Part shown: piece by piece, positions 47,326 to 59,076 of the stretch
How positions within the stretch are numbered: position 1 is the first letter of the stretch
Layout of the letters: each line of letters opens with the position of its first letter
Assembly: GCF_008831285.2 (NCBI RefSeq)
Contig: NC_045148.1
Span: forward strand, 15,790,802-15,850,801
From: Nymphaea colorata
Lineage: Eukaryota; Streptophyta; Magnoliopsida; Nymphaeales; Nymphaeaceae
Reading direction: 5' to 3'
DNA length: 60,000 nucleotides
Notes under the pieces: generated by a model
The model's input: only the letters and a program-made list of their open reading frames with translations
What the model was told of the DNA's origin: nothing
Database searches by the model: none
Position numbers and translations under genes: made by a program

Positions 47326-48229
47326 TGGCCCAATTACTGACCGGCCGGGCCTGGTCCACCATGAACGAGGCCCAGCCCAGCCCGTTTTGTTAACTGGTGG
47401 GCTGGGTCGGGTCGGGCCGGGTCAGTTTGGTCCAAAAATCAAATAAGAAAAAAGAAAAAAGACTTACAGTTTCCACAAAATCTAACATTCGAGAGAAGAA
47501 TCAAATATGGCAATGCCGGTAACAAATAACATAAACCAAATAACATAGTACAGTTATAAAAGATTGAATTACACAAGTAGTATAAGCACAAGCAATAGAG
47601 AGGATGTTACATAAAACCAAGAACAAGAAAAACAAAGACGCAGATGAAGGCTCCATATCAAAATCAACTTAACTCAAATGTGGAATAAATTTAAGCGAGA
47701 TCAATAATATACATTTTTCCTTTGGCCAAACTACTTCATCAAAAACACCAGCATCATCGATTCATCATGAGGAATAATATTAGAGTATGTAAGGATTACA
47801 ACAATTTTTGGTCGAATCAACCAACCAATAATATAAAAAAGGACAACTGCTTAAGACAGGAGACAACAAAACTAATATGCAAGCATGAACATCAAGTCTC
47901 TGCACAAGATCTTAGACAAATATGTCACACTCATACCTATTATCTGAGAGCAGCAAAGAAATGATCACGTCAGTAGAGAGTTCATGGTTGTAGCTTGAAA
48001 TGTCCATCTGCAGTTGAACATGAAAAAAAAAATGTTAATAAAAATTAACATGTGCTTCTCAGCATAGAATATGAAGCATTACTTAAAAAAAATTACCATA
48101 ATAATCATGCACTTGATTAACATTCCTCGTCAAAATGGTGCTCTGCATCATGAAAACTGTAACAAACACACTTATTAATTTAAGCACATTATTATGTTAA
48201 TATGTATAAATTATGAAGTATGAACATCT

Positions 48230-50175
48230 TACCTTTCACACAAGTTGCTTGCATCACGAATCCAACTTTGTGTGCAGATTAATGATTCAATATGTTCAGG
48301 GGTAGTTGAACATCAATAAGAATTCTTCCTGATATACTAAATGCAGATTCTGAAGCAACTGTAGATACATGAATAGCTAACACATCTCGAGCCATATTTG
48401 CTAGAATTTGGTATTTGCTTTCATTTGTCTTCCACCAAGATAATATGTTGAACTCAACAATAGGTGTAATTTCTTCCATTGGATCAATCAAATATTTGTT
48501 TAGATCTGTGTGAACCACTACAGGAGATACAGAGTTGACATATGCTTTAAACTCATATCTAGACAAACTTTTATACTCTTCCGTTGCAATCGTGGTACTA
48601 GTGGATGCATTGGTCCTTTGCATATTACACGTGTCACTATCCTCATACATATTTATGTACTCAGCATACAATTTATGAAAAATGCTCTCTATAATTTCAT
48701 ATTTCACTATTGCATCAGGTTTATCTAAATTGCCAATCAAATACTTCAAGTATGACAACTTGAATCTAGGATCCAAAACAACTGCAATTGCAAAGAGAAT
48801 ATTGTAGCCCTTAAAGTATTTGTCAAACTTTTCCTGCATTTTGCATGTCAATGCCCTTATATGTTCATTATGAAGCATATACAAATGATGGTAAATTGAT
48901 ACGATTTCTTCAAAAACAAGATTAGTTGTTACATGCTTGGTGGTAGAGAAAAGATTTGTTGCATCGTAGAAGACCTTTAAGAACTGACATAAATCAGATG
49001 CATGATATCATTCATCCTCAGAAGACAAACATGTATAGATAGGTTCACACGATGCCAAATGTTGAAAGACATCTTTGAATAATAATGCATCTCTCAACAT
49101 TACAAATGTAGAATTCCATCGAGTAGGAACATCATAGTGTAAATATTTTTTCTCATTCAAACCCATTGCCTTTACGCATTCTTTGAAAGCATGTAGTCGT
49201 TTTGGTGATCCCTTTACATATTTAACACTGTCACGAATTCTTGAAATTGTATCATCTATATCATTCATACCATCTTTAACTATCAAATTGATGATATGTG
49301 CACCACAATGAATATGAAAGTACTCCCCTTTTAATGGAAATGAAATATTTTTTTTTTTCTATGGTCCTTCTCAATAAACTTATTCCACTATCATTAGTTG
49401 AACAATTATCAGGAGTGACAGAAAACAACTTCAATTGAATTTCTCACTTAGTAGTAATGCACTCCGATAAAATGTCACAAATACAACTTGCATTATGTGG
49501 TGGAGGCACATGTATAAAATTAAGTATAAGAAAGTGCAATTGCGAATCTGTATTAATATAAGAGACTGTCAAACATAAGTACCCTAATGTTTGTTGTGAG
49601 GACCACATATCAAATGTCAATGAAACCCACTGCACTTGGTTATTTAAAACTTCTTGATATCTCTTTTTTTCATTCAAGAACATTGACTGTACCTCTTTTG
49701 TAAGTGTTTTCCTAGAAATTGACACAAACCTTGGATTGCATGACTTTAGAAGATCGTTAAGATATTCATATTCTGCAATACTAAAAGGAAGAGAATGCAC
49801 TATTGTCAACTTCGCCATACCTTTTCTTATAGTGTTCATATCAAATTTATGTAGACCTAAATTTGTGGCACCAGATTCACCAACTCCAAATGACAAAGTT
49901 CATTGTTTTCAATCAAGTATTTGTTTTCTGACACATGTATTTCTATGTCATTTTAAGTGGTTCGTACCACTGCTACTATGTGCAGCAAATCATTCACCAC
50001 AATGTTTGCATTTCGCAAACTCTTTTCCCTTAAATTCTACTAATTTGAAGTCATTCCATACTAATGAGCTTCTTTTCCTTTTGGATTCAATGTCTTTTTC
50101 AGTACATGTAAAAGATTCATTTTCCTCTACATCTGCCATCGGACGATATTCTTCATTCCCAATGCTAGATGACAT
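48230..50175 (-). pseudogene. hAT transposase, nearly full length but with stops (RICESLEEPER type)
   Basis: In order: a basic N terminus; a BED zinc finger (CKHCGE, then HLK-stop-HRNTC with a stop at the Trp position); the segment FDMNTIRKGMAKLTIVH; the catalytic-domain start WVSLTFDMWSSQQTLGYLCL; HIHCGAHIINLIVKDG; VKYVKGSPKRLHAFKECV; DVPTRWNSTFVMLRDALL; VVLDPRFKLSYLKYL; and the hATC dimerisation motif DVLAIHVSTVASESAFSISG near 48,340, followed by a frameshift before LICTQSWIRD. At least five stops or frame changes interrupt it, so it is inactive, but it covers the whole protein and is the best reference for the family in this window. Confidence 0.92.
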
Positions 50176-50480
50176 GGCTTACTATTTGAATGGAATTCGA
50201 ACAACCTAAACATAGAGTCATAGGGAAACCGATTGAAATTGAAAACATAAAAGTTTGTAAGAGCAATAATCAACAGAAGTTGCACGCATAAAATTACTGA
50301 AGTAAACATTCTTGCAAGTTAAACATTACAAGGTATTCCTTCCCGAAGCATGCAGTAAAAATAAGAACAAAAGAATCAACACGGTTCATATTCCTAAGAC
50401 TGGGAATGAGAAATCTCATATAAAGAAATTAGGTCACTGATTTATGGTATCCAAAACTTCAGTGAAGCAACGGAACCAGG

Positions 50481-50662
50481 TTCAGCAATCATGGGAATGA
50501 AGCTTGAGCTGCATCCTAGGTATTGTTCATCTTAATAATTATCTTGGTGAAAGAGGAAAAAGTTGTTCCGTTTCAGCAATCATGGGAATGAAGTTTGAGC
50601 TGCATCCTAGGTATTGTTCATCTTACTAATTATCTTTGTGAAAGAGGAAAAAGTTGTTTTAC
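50481..50662. repeat. 91-bp tandem duplication inside the second hAT
   Basis: Two copies (50,481-50,571 and 50,572-50,662) start TTCAGCAATCATGGGAATGA and end AGGAAAAAGTTGTT, with a few differences such as AAGCTTGAG against AAGTTTGAG. They lie upstream of the transposase on its 5' side. Confidence 0.9.
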
Positions 50663-52498
50663 AAGCACAATCCTTCGGATTTTATTTTTGACTTACTGAA
50701 AAACTTGAAAAATTCTCAACCAACAAACAAATATAACCATAAGATGGATGATGCCAGTGCCATTCAAAAAATTAAAATAATTCAGCATTTTATGAAAATT
50801 AAGAAATTTTGGGTGGTCTAAATGAATACCAAAAACAGAAAATGAATAACATAGATTCTTAGTTGCTTCATACTTCATATGTTGACTACCCATTTGTACT
50901 TCTGAATAAGCACAATGGGCAAAATGTTTCCAATCAAAGATGACTCAAACGTTGCACAAGAAAAATAAGAAAAATGGATTATATAAGGATCTTAATAACA
51001 GCCCTTATGATTAAAAAAATGAAAAGAGGTTTTAAGGAGAAGCATGTGAAATATACAGTAAAGGACAAACAAAGGAAAGGATTAGAGACTCACAACCAAA
51101 CAAGGAAGAACAAGAGAATGAGAAACTAACATAACAACAAGGAAACATGGGAACAAATATAATCAGTCAAAGAGGAATTTTGAACTGAAGCAACAAAATA
51201 CGAAGCTTGATTTTCAAGAATATCAATAACCAAGCTAAAAGAGCTTGCACTGATTCAACATACATTGGCTTTCTGGAGCTCCAAACCATTAGGCACTTAA
51301 TCATAATAAAAAATATTGTGAATTTTAAAGACCTTGAATTTCATGAAACAAAACATTGATACCAGTCATGACATCTGGAATTTGGCAGCAAAAAAAATGA
51401 ACTCAATTTGGAAAAAGAATATGCATCCTACATGCACAAATCCCTATGGCACAAAGAAATTTTAAAAACTCTTATAAAGAAAGTCCACACGGATAAGCTC
51501 CTTCCATAAGTTCAAAAGAATCAGCAGATAAACAAACAGAAATCCATGCTGAACATTATTCAGATTATCAAACTCATAAGATCGCATAATCTTCCACGTC
51601 ACCAGGAAAACAAACCTAGAGCTACTAAACTTTCCACAGACATGACAAGTATAACCAAAAAAAGGGCAACCAACAGGATAATTCCAACAAAGGGCCATGA
51701 AACACCAACAATGATGGCACAATTTATCCATGGGCATCAAAGTAACAATAATCACTCCATCACAAGAACTGCATCTAGAATAATAGGTCCACTCATTGAA
51801 GGGGACTGTACATCTTCTCAAGTTAAAGCAAATCTCTCTCTCTCTCTTTCAAGGTGAAATCACCAGCAAAGATGAGAAAACTATTGTTGCATGGTACACA
51901 ATCAAGCGAACTGTTGAGATAAATACATGAATAAAAAGAAGAAAACAATGTTTTTAGTGAGCAGCGTCAAACGTGTACCAACATACTCACACGCAAAATG
52001 GGCCTAATATTTGGTGAACAAGAAGCCGCGTTTTCAGTGAGCAACGTCAAGCATGTACCTTCACATAGCAAAAGGGCGACGGTGGACCATGGGCGGAGCA
52101 GCGAAAAGGCGACAGTGGCGAGTGGCCCAGCGATGGAGCAGAGACGATGGCGCCATCACGGTGGCGGACTGGCTGGTAGCCAGTGGCACGCAGTCGCCGT
52201 CTCTCCCTGTCTCTACCTCCCTCGAATCCTCGATGCCTCCCTCTGCCTTCGATGGAAAGAAAAAAAATGTGATTAACGAAAAGGGGAGGGCGCTGCGTGC
52301 AGGGGAGACGCCTGACCTAATGGACCGTCGAGCCGGGCCGGGCTATAAAAGTCGGAACCGGGTCTGACCCGTTAAGATCTTGGGCCAGGCTGGGCTCACT
52401 CAAATTGAGCCCGATAACATCAAATTTCAACTCGGACCCGGCCGGCCCATACCGGGCAGGCCCGGCCCAGCGGCGGCCCGGCCCGACGCCCAGGCTTA
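50663..52498. other. 5' non-coding part of the second hAT
   Basis: No gene is recognised from 50,663 to 52,400. A (CT)n run lies near 51,830-51,850. A shorter repeated phrase (TTTTAGTGAGCAGCGTCAAA, with a variant near 52,033) occurs at about 51,952. From 52,060 the DNA turns GC-rich as it nears the right terminus. Confidence 0.5.
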
Positions 52499-52509
52499 GG
52501 GATAGCAGG

Positions 52510-55258
52510 TACTTGAGGGTTACTTTTTTGAAGTAGATTCCTTAGGCGGTGAACTTGTAACCATCACATTGGAACACATATAATCTTGAAGGTAAGATGG
52601 TGAATGACGAGTATGATTAGATCGGTGTAGAGCAAGTTGGTTAAGAGGCATTGAATCATGTGATGTAGGCTGATGATATAAAATATGGGTGGCTGGTTGG
52701 TTTTGAACATTGTTGGTGGAAACGTGAGGTTGGGTAGATGATGTGGATGATATTAGGGAGGAGTTTGGAGGAACGCCATTCTCACAAGATAACATATATT
52801 TCTCACCAAGATAATCTTCTTAAGGATGAGGCAAAACAATATTGTTCAAATCATTTGCATGACATTTTTCAGTTAGAAATGAAAAACGATCCTCATAAAA
52901 TAATATATCTCCACCTGTAAAAAGTTGTTTGGTATCTAAATCATATACACAATACCCTTTTTTATTATGAGGATAACCTACAAAAACACATTTGTGAGCA
53001 TGTGATGCAAACTTATGCGTTGGATTTAAATTTTTGGCATATCACAAGCATTCAAAAATACACAAGTCTTTATAATTGGATTTTTTGTTGTAAAGAAGTT
53101 CAAATAGAGAATTGTCATTTAAAAGAGTTGATGACATTCTATTAATTAAAAATGTCGCTGTCAAAATACATTTTACTCAAAATTAACTGGTAAGTTGGCT
53201 TGACACCTAAGTGGTTGTGCCACCTCTAGTAGATGACAATGCTTCCTCTCAACACGTCCGTTTTGTTGTGGAGTCCCAACATATGAGCTTTGATGTTCTA
53301 TGCTATGATCATGAAAATACGCTTGCATATTATGATCTATAAATTCAGCACCATTATCGCTTCGAACACATTTTACATGGGTATTAAATTGAGTAAAAAA
53401 ACATGACACAAAAACGAGTTAAACAAGTGAAAGTTTTAGATTTAAACTTCATCAAGAAAACTCAAGTAGATCGTGTAAAATCGTCTACTATGGTGAAAAA
53501 ATAATGTGCTCTTATGTATGTCACATCGTGGCATATCTCCCCAAATGTCATAATGAATCAAGGCAAAAGGATCACTTGTTCTACTAGTACTAATTGAAAA
53601 AGGCAAACGAGTAAACTTAGCTTTATAACAAGCATCACAAAGAAAATCATGTATGAAAATAGAAATGTTTTTCATTCAAAGAAAAAGTTTTATCAAATGA
53701 AAGATATTCAAGTCTCATATGTCATATATGAGCTGTCTTATTACTAGGAGAAGCATGTAAAACATGTGAAGTAGAAGGGAGTAGAAGATGGTAAAGTCCA
53801 CCGCTTAAGTTACTCACTCCAATTAGCTTCCTCGACAAAGGGTTCTGAAAAGCACAATAGGTTGAGAAGAAAACAACAATACAATTAGTGGTTTTAGTAA
53901 GCTTTGGGACATACAATAAGTTGTATTTAAAATCAAGAATATATAGGACGTCAATGAGCTAAACATTGGCTGAAAGATGGATTGTTCTAGTAATAGAAAC
54001 TAGCGTTTGATGTCCATTTGGTAGGTTGATTATACGTTGTTTAGGCAAATTTTTAATATTAGAAAGTAAATGGAAATGATGTGTCATGTGGTCTAAGGTT
54101 CCGGTATCAATAACCCCAGGAAAATGAGGTGTAAATGACTATTTACCTATAAGATTTGCAGCAACTGGTGAAGAATTAACAACCAAGAAGCCAATTGACT
54201 AACCTGATTTTCAGTAAGTTAGGACAAAACAACACTGACCTTTACATTGTTTGCCAATGTTTCTTCCTGCTGCTCCTTTTCGGTTTTAGAAGAATAGGAC
54301 ATTGAACTTGCAGCCATAGGATGACTTGGAGGATAGCCGTGAAGCACAAAACAGCGAGACTTTATGTGACTGAGCATTCCACAATGATCACATTTTGGTC
54401 GAGGATGATTGTGAGTAGCATTAGACAGTCCTGCATGATTATTTTTGATAAAAAGAGCAAAAGAAGACTTGGCTGCAAGAGCTATGTTATTGGAGCCAAA
54501 AATTTGAGGAGTGAGAAGACGTTGAGTCTCCTCTTGAAGCAGCATAGCATAGACCTTATTTATGTTGGGCAGGGGTCGATAGCAAGAATATGACTTCAAA
54601 GAGTGTTAAAGCTTTCATTTAACCCCATTGAGAACCATTGAGAACTGATAGATTTTCTCATGATTTTGACATGAGTGAAACTCTTTGAATGCGCCAAAGT
54701 ACATGAAGACATAATTGAATAAGATCCAAGTGCATCCCAAAAAGTTTTGAAAGTAGTAAAGTAGGTAGCTAATGAATTTTGTTATTGTCGTAAATCAGAT
54801 ATCTTCTTCTTCAATTAATAAATATGAGTAGTGTTACCTTAAGAGAACTGGTCTTGAAGATCGATCCAAACTTCGTGAGCTTCACTGACATAGATGACGT
54901 TGTTCGTAATTTCCTTGGATAATGAATTAAGAAGCCATGAGTGGACCAAGTCATTACAGCGAACCCATGCCATATAATCTGAACTCGTGATTGCTGGTTT
55001 TGGGGTAGAACCATCAACAAATCTGAACTTGTTCTTGGCATTAAGGGTCATCTTCATGGCCCGTCATTAAGTGGAGTAGTTGTCTCCGACAAGTGGGTTG
55101 GTCACGAGAATGGCATCAGGATTATTAGAATGGTACAAGAAGAAGGAAGTCTGATTCTGATCACCAAAAACATCAGCCCGATCAATACAAGGAATAGGAG
55201 AGTTCTCAGTGGCAATGTGATGAGTTGTCGTGGGTATTATCTCTCTTTGTCTCAAGGA
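52510..55258 (-). pseudogene. Copia gag, protease and integrase, 5' part of gag-pol
   Basis: Read right to left: a Copia N-terminal segment (NPLVGDNYSTW-type, then MKMTLNAKNKFRFVDGS) at about 55,080-54,990; a gag helical region; a CCHC knuckle (CDHCGMLSHIKSRCFVLHGY) near 54,400; a protease site IDTGTLDHM at about 54,108-54,085, with DTG kept; GAG-pre-integrase; and an integrase with the CDACYKAKFTRLPF segment, HYDIWG (first Asp), VRSDNGAEF (second Asp) and GTPQQNGRVERKH (Glu). A Ser/Thr/Pro-rich linker ends at the hAT right flank. Stops and shifts break the frame repeatedly. Confidence 0.9.
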
Positions 55259-55259
55259 A

Positions 55260-55271
55260 GCTCTGATACCA
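55260..55271 (-). other. Primer binding site of the split Copia
   Basis: TGGTATCAGAGC on the minus strand, directly beside the 5' LTR. Confidence 0.9.
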
Positions 55272-55502
55272 CGAGAAAGAGATGTGAGAGATAAAGAGAG
55301 AAACGAGAGATCACTGAGTCAAAAGGAATCACACGTTCTTCCCTTCACCTTTGAGTTAAAGGTATACAAATTCACAAATCAGGGAATATACACAGATCAA
55401 TACATTACAACAGAAAATTTACATATAATAGTCAAAAAGAATTTTCTTGATATTATCTTTCATTAAAATCAGATTCTAGATTTTTACTTCTTATCCAATA
55501 CA
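55272..55502 (-). repeat. 5' LTR of the split Copia
   Basis: About 231 bp, ending CTTATCCAATACA on the plus strand (TGTATTGGATAAG on the minus strand, a normal TG start). The inner end has CG where TG is expected. Confidence 0.9.
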
Positions 55503-56143
55503 AATCCCCTCGGATCTGAGATCCATGTAATGGAATCCGGTGTTAAATGTTTCAAAGTTATGCAGGTAACATATTGCATCAGCAATATATAGTTTCTCAG
55601 CAGAAGGTATAACTTTTGCATCATGATGGGGTAGACTGTTTGTACGCAAATGCAAGCAGGGTCGGTGATAAAATGATTTATTTCAAAGAAATTAAATTGT
55701 GATTATTTTTACAATCCAAACAATTAGATTTTAAATTATTCTATCATCAAGCACCTCTTGGTGCAATACTCAGTTTTGCAGATTGAAGAAAATGATATTA
55801 AAGTCCTCAAAGACTGGATCTCCTGGTTAAGTCCAACCTGGCGCCGGCCAGGTTAATAGATGATGAGCTTGGATTTGATGCTTTTGCATAAATTTATGAA
55901 ATGATTTGTATTTGTTTTCTGGAAGTTCTAACCAACATGAATGTCATTTCATGATCCAAAGGTAAGTAAATGTTGTTGGGTCTGGGTCCATATATGATTG
56001 GTTCTACCTGGTTCCAATTTTCCCTCATCGATCAAAGTGCGTATATTCTATGCCACATGGACTGGGTGAAGGGAAGAATTTTTTATGAGGGGGTTGAATT
56101 ATAGTTTCATAATTTTTCAAGCGACCGAAATATAAATTTTCAA

Positions 56144-56216
<73 letters not shown>

Positions 56217-58907
56217 ACTGAAATTCTATAAAATTTACAGTTTTTTTTAGTGTAGGGCCAAGGCCCTGCCAGCCCCCCCTTCCCCTGAGATCCACCCCTG
56301 CACATCGATACTGGTATGGGTACTGAAGTGTGGTAATGGACAAGGTAATTTTAAAAATTGTAGATATAAATACACAGCACAATATATATGTACTGCACAC
56401 AAGGCCACACAAAATATGCAGAATTAATACAAATTAGTTAAAAAAATGCAAAACAGGCGAAAAAAATGCCTTTCAGATAATTTATATGCAAAGATAATAT
56501 TCGAAACTTCAAAATGAATATAAAAATGCAAAAAATTAATAGTACTTTTTCAAAACGTGCAGCATCCAGCCGGACTTCAGCCAATTTTTTTCATTCTAAC
56601 TTCAGAGATGATCTTGGACGACGACTCAACTTAATAGATAGGTTCACAAAGGATCGACAAAACATTACAAATTGATTTTATAACCCCTTAACTATTTTTC
56701 AATTCTCTTAAAATTCCCTTCCTGTTTCAGATTTAAACGCCATTTAAGCCGTCAAGCTCATCGAGGAATGAAGTCGGATTCAAAGAAACCGGAAGCAGTG
56801 TTACCCATGCAACTTGGTCGATTGCCTTAAAAAGAACAACAGTGGTCGCTTATATATATATATATATCTGCTGGATGTCGGTTTTTAGTAGATGCAGGTT
56901 AAAAAATAGATAAAAATTTGTTAATAAAATACTTTGCTATAAGAGTATTAGCGACAATCCACAATGCAGCTATGGTTCACTTTTGCTTTTAATAAACAAT
57001 TTACGGTGTTTTCAGGTAGAGGGTGAAAAGGATTAAGAAGAAAAAAAAGAAAGAAAAATCAGGATCGTCCAATTGAAATGATCCGACGGTCTCACTTGGT
57101 AGGTTTGGTGACTTTGGATACCCAGAATCATTTGGGTTAAGAACCAAATATATGAAGTCGTTGAGTTGTGTGGTGATCCATCTGGTAAGGGTGTTTGCCG
57201 TTCGATCTGTTAATACCGGGCGTCTTCGTCGGTAGAAAAGGAAAAATCTCAGGTACCCATTTGGACATGACCTGGTAACCATGTCAGAAATCTGCGGTTT
57301 TGTGCTCAGAACCAGGTCTGGAAGAAGACCCAGTTGGTTCTCAAGATTCTGATTAGGATCCATGCTACTTCCAGCTTTTGGTCGGAAAAAACTATTACAT
57401 AAAGTTTTTATAATGTATTCACATGTTCAAAAAGAAGTAATCTGAATTATGTTAAGGGAAAAAATAATCAAAAATCATGAAGGAAATGACACTGAAGCCG
57501 ACCTAGGCATTGCACATTTCTTTTATTTTAACCATGTAATTTAGATTATACAACAATGTATATGATTGCGTCCAAAGCTCAACCATCTTTTGATGAGTAG
57601 CCATTTACTATTCGCCCTTAATAAATGATAATGATTAGTTTAATTTGAACATCTGTTCTGCCACCACTTCCACGCACAAGATGACTACTGCAGGATGGTC
57701 AATTTATTATGGCCGCCGCGGTCACCGCCGCTACTCTGACCGCCGCTGCCACCGCCATTTGTGTGACATATGGATCATATACTATATATATTTGGTTTAG
57801 TGGCGGAGTCACATATAAGTCAGGGCCCACCCTTTCTAACTTAAGAAAATTCTTAACATAACTATATAAAAAAATTATTCTTTTCGATTCATTTATTATG
57901 TATGCCCCCACATCTGACTTTCTAACTTGAGGATTGCCTTGGTTTAAATAAGTCGCAGTTCCTCAACCTTCCTAACGGTAGGAATCAAAGTGGGGAAACT
58001 TTATCTTGGGATGTGTTTTGCTTTTTCTAGAGAACATGGGATTCAAATTTCAAGTGTTTGAACACCGACAGGGCTTGGCGTTCTCTCCAAGACTTACCCA
58101 CGACAATTTGTTCAGAAAAATTAATGGCCGTACCGGTACCTATGACTGAGATCCTGATTTTGTTCGTATGCATGTTCGTTGAGCGTCTAAAACCACATGA
58201 AATTTGATCCATATAAATTAACTTTTTAACTTGTTGGTATGACTGAAAAATATGAAATACACCATCACATTTATTATTATTAGCCTTGTTATTATTTTTC
58301 TTATTACTATTATGTTCAAGACAGGAATAACATTTAAGGGATAAGGGGTCAAACATACTATAGTGTGTTCAACCTCAAACGTAAACCACCTTCCCCAAAG
58401 CAATGTTGTTTAAATATAACCAAGACCTTTGACTCCAGGGTCATGAGCTGCGTCGGCACATTTACTTACCTTGGAGGCAGCAGAAAGCATACGACTATGG
58501 CAATTGAAATTGCGGCCACCTGCCCAATGGCCGGAGCGCCGCATTGACCCACTGCACCAACCCCCTAGGGTCTCAAGTCACTTAATGGGCCCTGCTGTCT
58601 TAGAAGATGCATCAACCTTGGATTGATTCGCCGACCTACGGCCACAAGGCAACCCACGTAACAAAATCAATGGGGGCACCACCTGGGAAAACTGATCACC
58701 TGGGCATTTCACCTCAGCCAACTTGATCACTGGGACAATTTTGATCAACTTGCAAGACATTGCCGGAGGGGTTAGGTATCCAGGCAAAATGTCCAGCTGG
58801 GACAGCTACACTTCAACTAATTAAGATAGACGATTCCCATCAACCCAAATTAAGGTCATTATCCGAAGAAAAAATGAATCTCATCGAACCTTAATCGGGC
58901 ACGATAT
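55503..58907. other. Intergenic DNA with a long TA microsatellite and transposon scraps
   Basis: A (TA)n run of about 65 bp lies at 56,148-56,213. Beside it the phrase ending GATCCACCCCTG at 56,300 resembles the end of a hAT-type element, and 57,796-57,815 (TAGTGGCGGAGTCACATA) another; neither has a mapped partner. A minus-strand frame at 57,001-57,363 (120 codons, from MDPNQNLENQLGLLPDLVL) could be a small gene or fragment but matches nothing I know. 58,578-58,787 is another unrecognised frame. Confidence 0.4.
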
Positions 58908-59076
58908 CAGAGGCGAAGCCAGAAATTTTTTGTTAAGGGAAACTGCTTATAAAACTTAAAATTTTTAAGGGGCACCAATATGTAAATGAGAAAAATTACC
59001 CTAAAATATCAATACGAAAATAAACATTTTTTTGTCGGCCTATGTGGGCAACTGCCCACACCTGCCTTTGCCCCTG
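58908..59076. mobile_element. Small hAT-type MITE
   Basis: The left end CAGAGGCGAAGCCAG and right end CTGCCTTTGCCCCTG are imperfect inverted repeats of the CAGTGGCGGAGC type. The flanks CACGATAT and CATGGCAT agree at five of eight positions, a weak 8-bp target duplication. Inside, TTAAGGGGCACCAATATG resembles the AAGGGGCACTCACATAT of the 1.2-kb MITE, so both may belong to one family. Confidence 0.65.

Larger units (their letters stand above)
47326..52498 (-). mobile_element. hAT transposon, left end lost, nested in Copia
   Basis: The right end TAAGCCTGGGCG (minus strand, ending 52,498) matches the TIR of the element at 9.4-12.7 kb. Its subterminal GGGCCGGGCC-rich DNA and transposase are the same family. 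On the left the TIR and about 75 bp of subterminal DNA are missing; the first bases align to about 75 bp inside the other element. The 8-bp flank GGGATAGC at 52,499-52,506 has no left copy. Copia coding sequence becomes continuous when the hAT is removed. Confidence 0.9.
45488..55502 (-). mobile_element. Old Copia LTR retrotransposon split by a hAT element
   Basis: LTRs of about 231 bp at 45,488-45,719 and 55,272-55,502 enclose a minus-strand body. The PBS TGGTATCAGAGC (minus strand, 55,260-55,271) touches the 5' LTR, and a CTTGAGGGGAAG purine tract lies beside the 3' LTR (45,720-45,731). The LTRs differ at roughly a tenth of positions plus a 3-bp gap, more than those of the 28.5-kb Copia, so this insertion is older. 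Without the nested hAT the element is about 4.85 kb, a normal Copia size. No clear 5-bp target duplication is left. Confidence 0.93.

Noticed and set aside
56148-56412. Frame ending in alternating Tyr-Ile residues
   Set aside because: It is a translation of the (TA)n microsatellite.
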